A DNA stretch of 39,293 nucleotides from a virus: the IMG/VR virus record IMGVR_UViG_3300035703_000195, positions 1-39,293 of that record; one strand, written 5' to 3'. The notes below the pieces were generated by a model. It saw only the letters and a list, made by a program, of their open reading frames with translations. It was not told where the DNA came from and did no database searches. The translations under genes were made by a program, and so were the position numbers. Of the stretch, positions 38,270 through 39,293 are shown piece after piece; position 1 is the stretch's first letter, and every line of letters starts with the position of its first letter.

Positions 38270-39247
38270 ATGGCTAACTACGAGAATACGCAAGACTTGA
38301 AAAAAGGCGTACTCTTTAGGTGCGGCGAACTTGATGACGGTACATCGGAATACGATGCAAAAGTCATTGAGTATTTGAACCGAGCGCAACAAGCAATGGT
38401 CTCGGGAGCGGCTGAACTCGATCTAGATATTGGGGAGCCGTTCCCGTGGGCCTTAAATCAATACAATAAGATTCTAATTATTGAGCCAGCGATCAATAGT
38501 TTGGCAGTAACTTTCACAAATGGATCTGCAACGGCGACCCTCTCTGCTACTCCTCCTAATAATCTTCTTAATTATTGGATACAGCCTGAAAATAGTTCAG
38601 AAACCTATAGAATCTCCGCTCATACAGGTACAAGCACAACAGTTACGCTAGATAGCGTATATATCGCAACAAGCGCAACAAATCTTCCATGTACCATTTT
38701 TAAGACTGATTACGAGCTTGATACAAATATTCTCAGACTTGCCAATCCGTTCATTACTAACTATGACGAGGTAATTCTTTACAATTCTGACCCCGGACAG
38801 ATTGTTGGAGTTGATCTGTCCGAGTTTATGCGGCAGTACCCATTGTTCCTTTATCGGGCATCTACTCCTACCGCATTTACACAAGTATTTAAAACAAATG
38901 ACATGAAGCCTACGGTTCGATTTAATTCTGTTCCAGTAAATCGAATCAGGATTCAGTACAACTATGTCCCTGTCCCTACCGCGTTGACGGATTCTGCTCT
39001 CTCAATTCCGATTATTCCTAGAGATCACAGAATCACGCTTGAATACTACGCATCGTACTATCTTTGCACCGATAAGAACGATAGCAGGGCACAAGAATAC
39101 CGAGAATTGACTAGGGCCGGGATGAGGGCTTTGGTAAAGGCGTGGAAGCAAGAGAAGATCACCACAAATCCCGATTTCGGTCGAATGATTGCTAGACCCG
39201 ATAGAACTTATGACTATCGTAGAAATTGGAATTGGTGGTGGTACTAA
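38270..39247 (+). CDS. Head-tail adaptor, short allele
   Basis: This 325-aa protein is the second allele of 289-1566. It lacks the 103-codon insert and differs at about 20 further residues, mostly in the beta-rich half. The ends (first 60 and last 60 residues) are nearly identical in both. The ribosome site and spacing are the same in both copies. Function as for the long allele. The short form is likely the basic one, since the insert is cleanly added in frame. Confidence 0.75.
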   Translation: MANYENTQDLKKGVLFRCGELDDGTSEYDAKVIEYLNRAQQAMVSGAAELDLDIGEPFPWALNQYNKILIIEPAINSLAVTFTNGSATATLSATPPNNLLNYWIQPENSSETYRISAHTGTSTTVTLDSVYIATSATNLPCTIFKTDYELDTNILRLANPFITNYDEVILYNSDPGQIVGVDLSEFMRQYPLFLYRASTPTAFTQVFKTNDMKPTVRFNSVPVNRIRIQYNYVPVPTALTDSALSIPIIPRDHRITLEYYASYYLCTDKNDSRAQEYRELTRAGMRALVKAWKQEKITTNPDFGRMIARPDRTYDYRRNWNWWWY

Positions 39248-39293
39248 ATGCCATATACAGGGCAGATAGCCGAAATTAAGTTTGGTGATAACG
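39248..39293 (+). CDS. Start of tail stabilisation protein (cut by window end)
   Basis: These 46 bases are identical to 1567-1612, the beginning of the 578-aa stabilisation gene. The window ends inside the gene. Its presence shows that the end of the contig runs back into the start of the same gene map. Confidence 0.9.
   Translation, partial: MPYTGQIAEIKFGDN

Larger units (their letters stand above)
37982..39293 (+). repeat. Terminal repeat, diverged second copy of 1-1612
   Basis: The first 127 bases of the window equal 37982-38108 exactly. The last 100 bases (39194-39293) equal 1513-1612 exactly. In between the two copies alternate near-identical and diverged blocks and differ by a net 300 bases because of the adaptor insert. 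The repeat shows that the contig overlaps itself around a circular or circularly permuted map. Confidence 0.9.

Overview
The window is a nearly complete genome of a tailed double-stranded DNA phage with a short-tailed (podovirus-like) virion gene set, read as one contig that runs slightly more than once around a circular map. The map unit is about 37.7-38.0 kb. The last 1.3 kb (37982-39293) repeats the first 1.6 kb (1-1612) as a diverged version of the same genes, so the contig ends carry two alleles of one locus. The gene order TerS, TerL, portal, scaffold, capsid, head-tail adaptor, tail, ejection proteins, lysis closes into a circle only if the two ends are joined. No integrase, CI-like repressor, RNA polymerase, DNA polymerase or tRNA is recognisable. 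This suggests a virulent phage that uses host transcription and the host replicase. A candidate spanin pair and a signal-peptide protein point to a Gram-negative host; its genus cannot be read from the sequence.

Layout. 1-12915 (+): end of a structural gene, head-tail adaptor, tail stabilisation protein, tail fibre with a collar domain, a small GNAT-like protein, three ejection (internal virion) candidates, an M15 endolysin and a cluster of small lysis or membrane genes, closed by a terminator. 12971-27462 (- apart from a 90-aa + gene at 15710): the early region, read right to left. It begins with a lambda-O-like initiator that carries iteron-like repeats inside its gene, then a DnaB-type helicase. 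Next come small membrane or secreted proteins, a structured RNA, a GC-rich island with ArdC antirestriction protein, a sliding clamp, many small ATGA-coupled genes, lysine-rich proteins, a metallophosphoesterase and RusA. It ends with a recombination cassette of Cas4-like exonuclease, Sak4-like ATPase and DUF669-like protein. 27804-39293 (+): packaging and head genes, running back into the adaptor.

How it fits together. Initiator plus helicase would open the intragenic origin. The phage clamp probably recruits host polymerase. The exonuclease, ATPase, DUF669-like protein and RusA would process recombination intermediates and concatemers for TerS/TerL headful packaging. ArdC would protect entering DNA from restriction.

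Most interesting unexplained signals: (i) a multi-hairpin RNA with a terminator-like end between two small early genes (24298-24500, - strand); (ii) a very GC-rich 0.75-kb non-coding leader with 15 C-runs, downstream of a good leftward promoter and upstream of ArdC; (iii) four ACGATCC repeats on an exact 11-bp period inside the initiator gene; (iv) a 20-bp near-palindrome present three times in early intergenic sites; (v) presence or absence of a 103-codon beta-domain in the adaptor between the two end alleles; (vi) a run of membrane microproteins.
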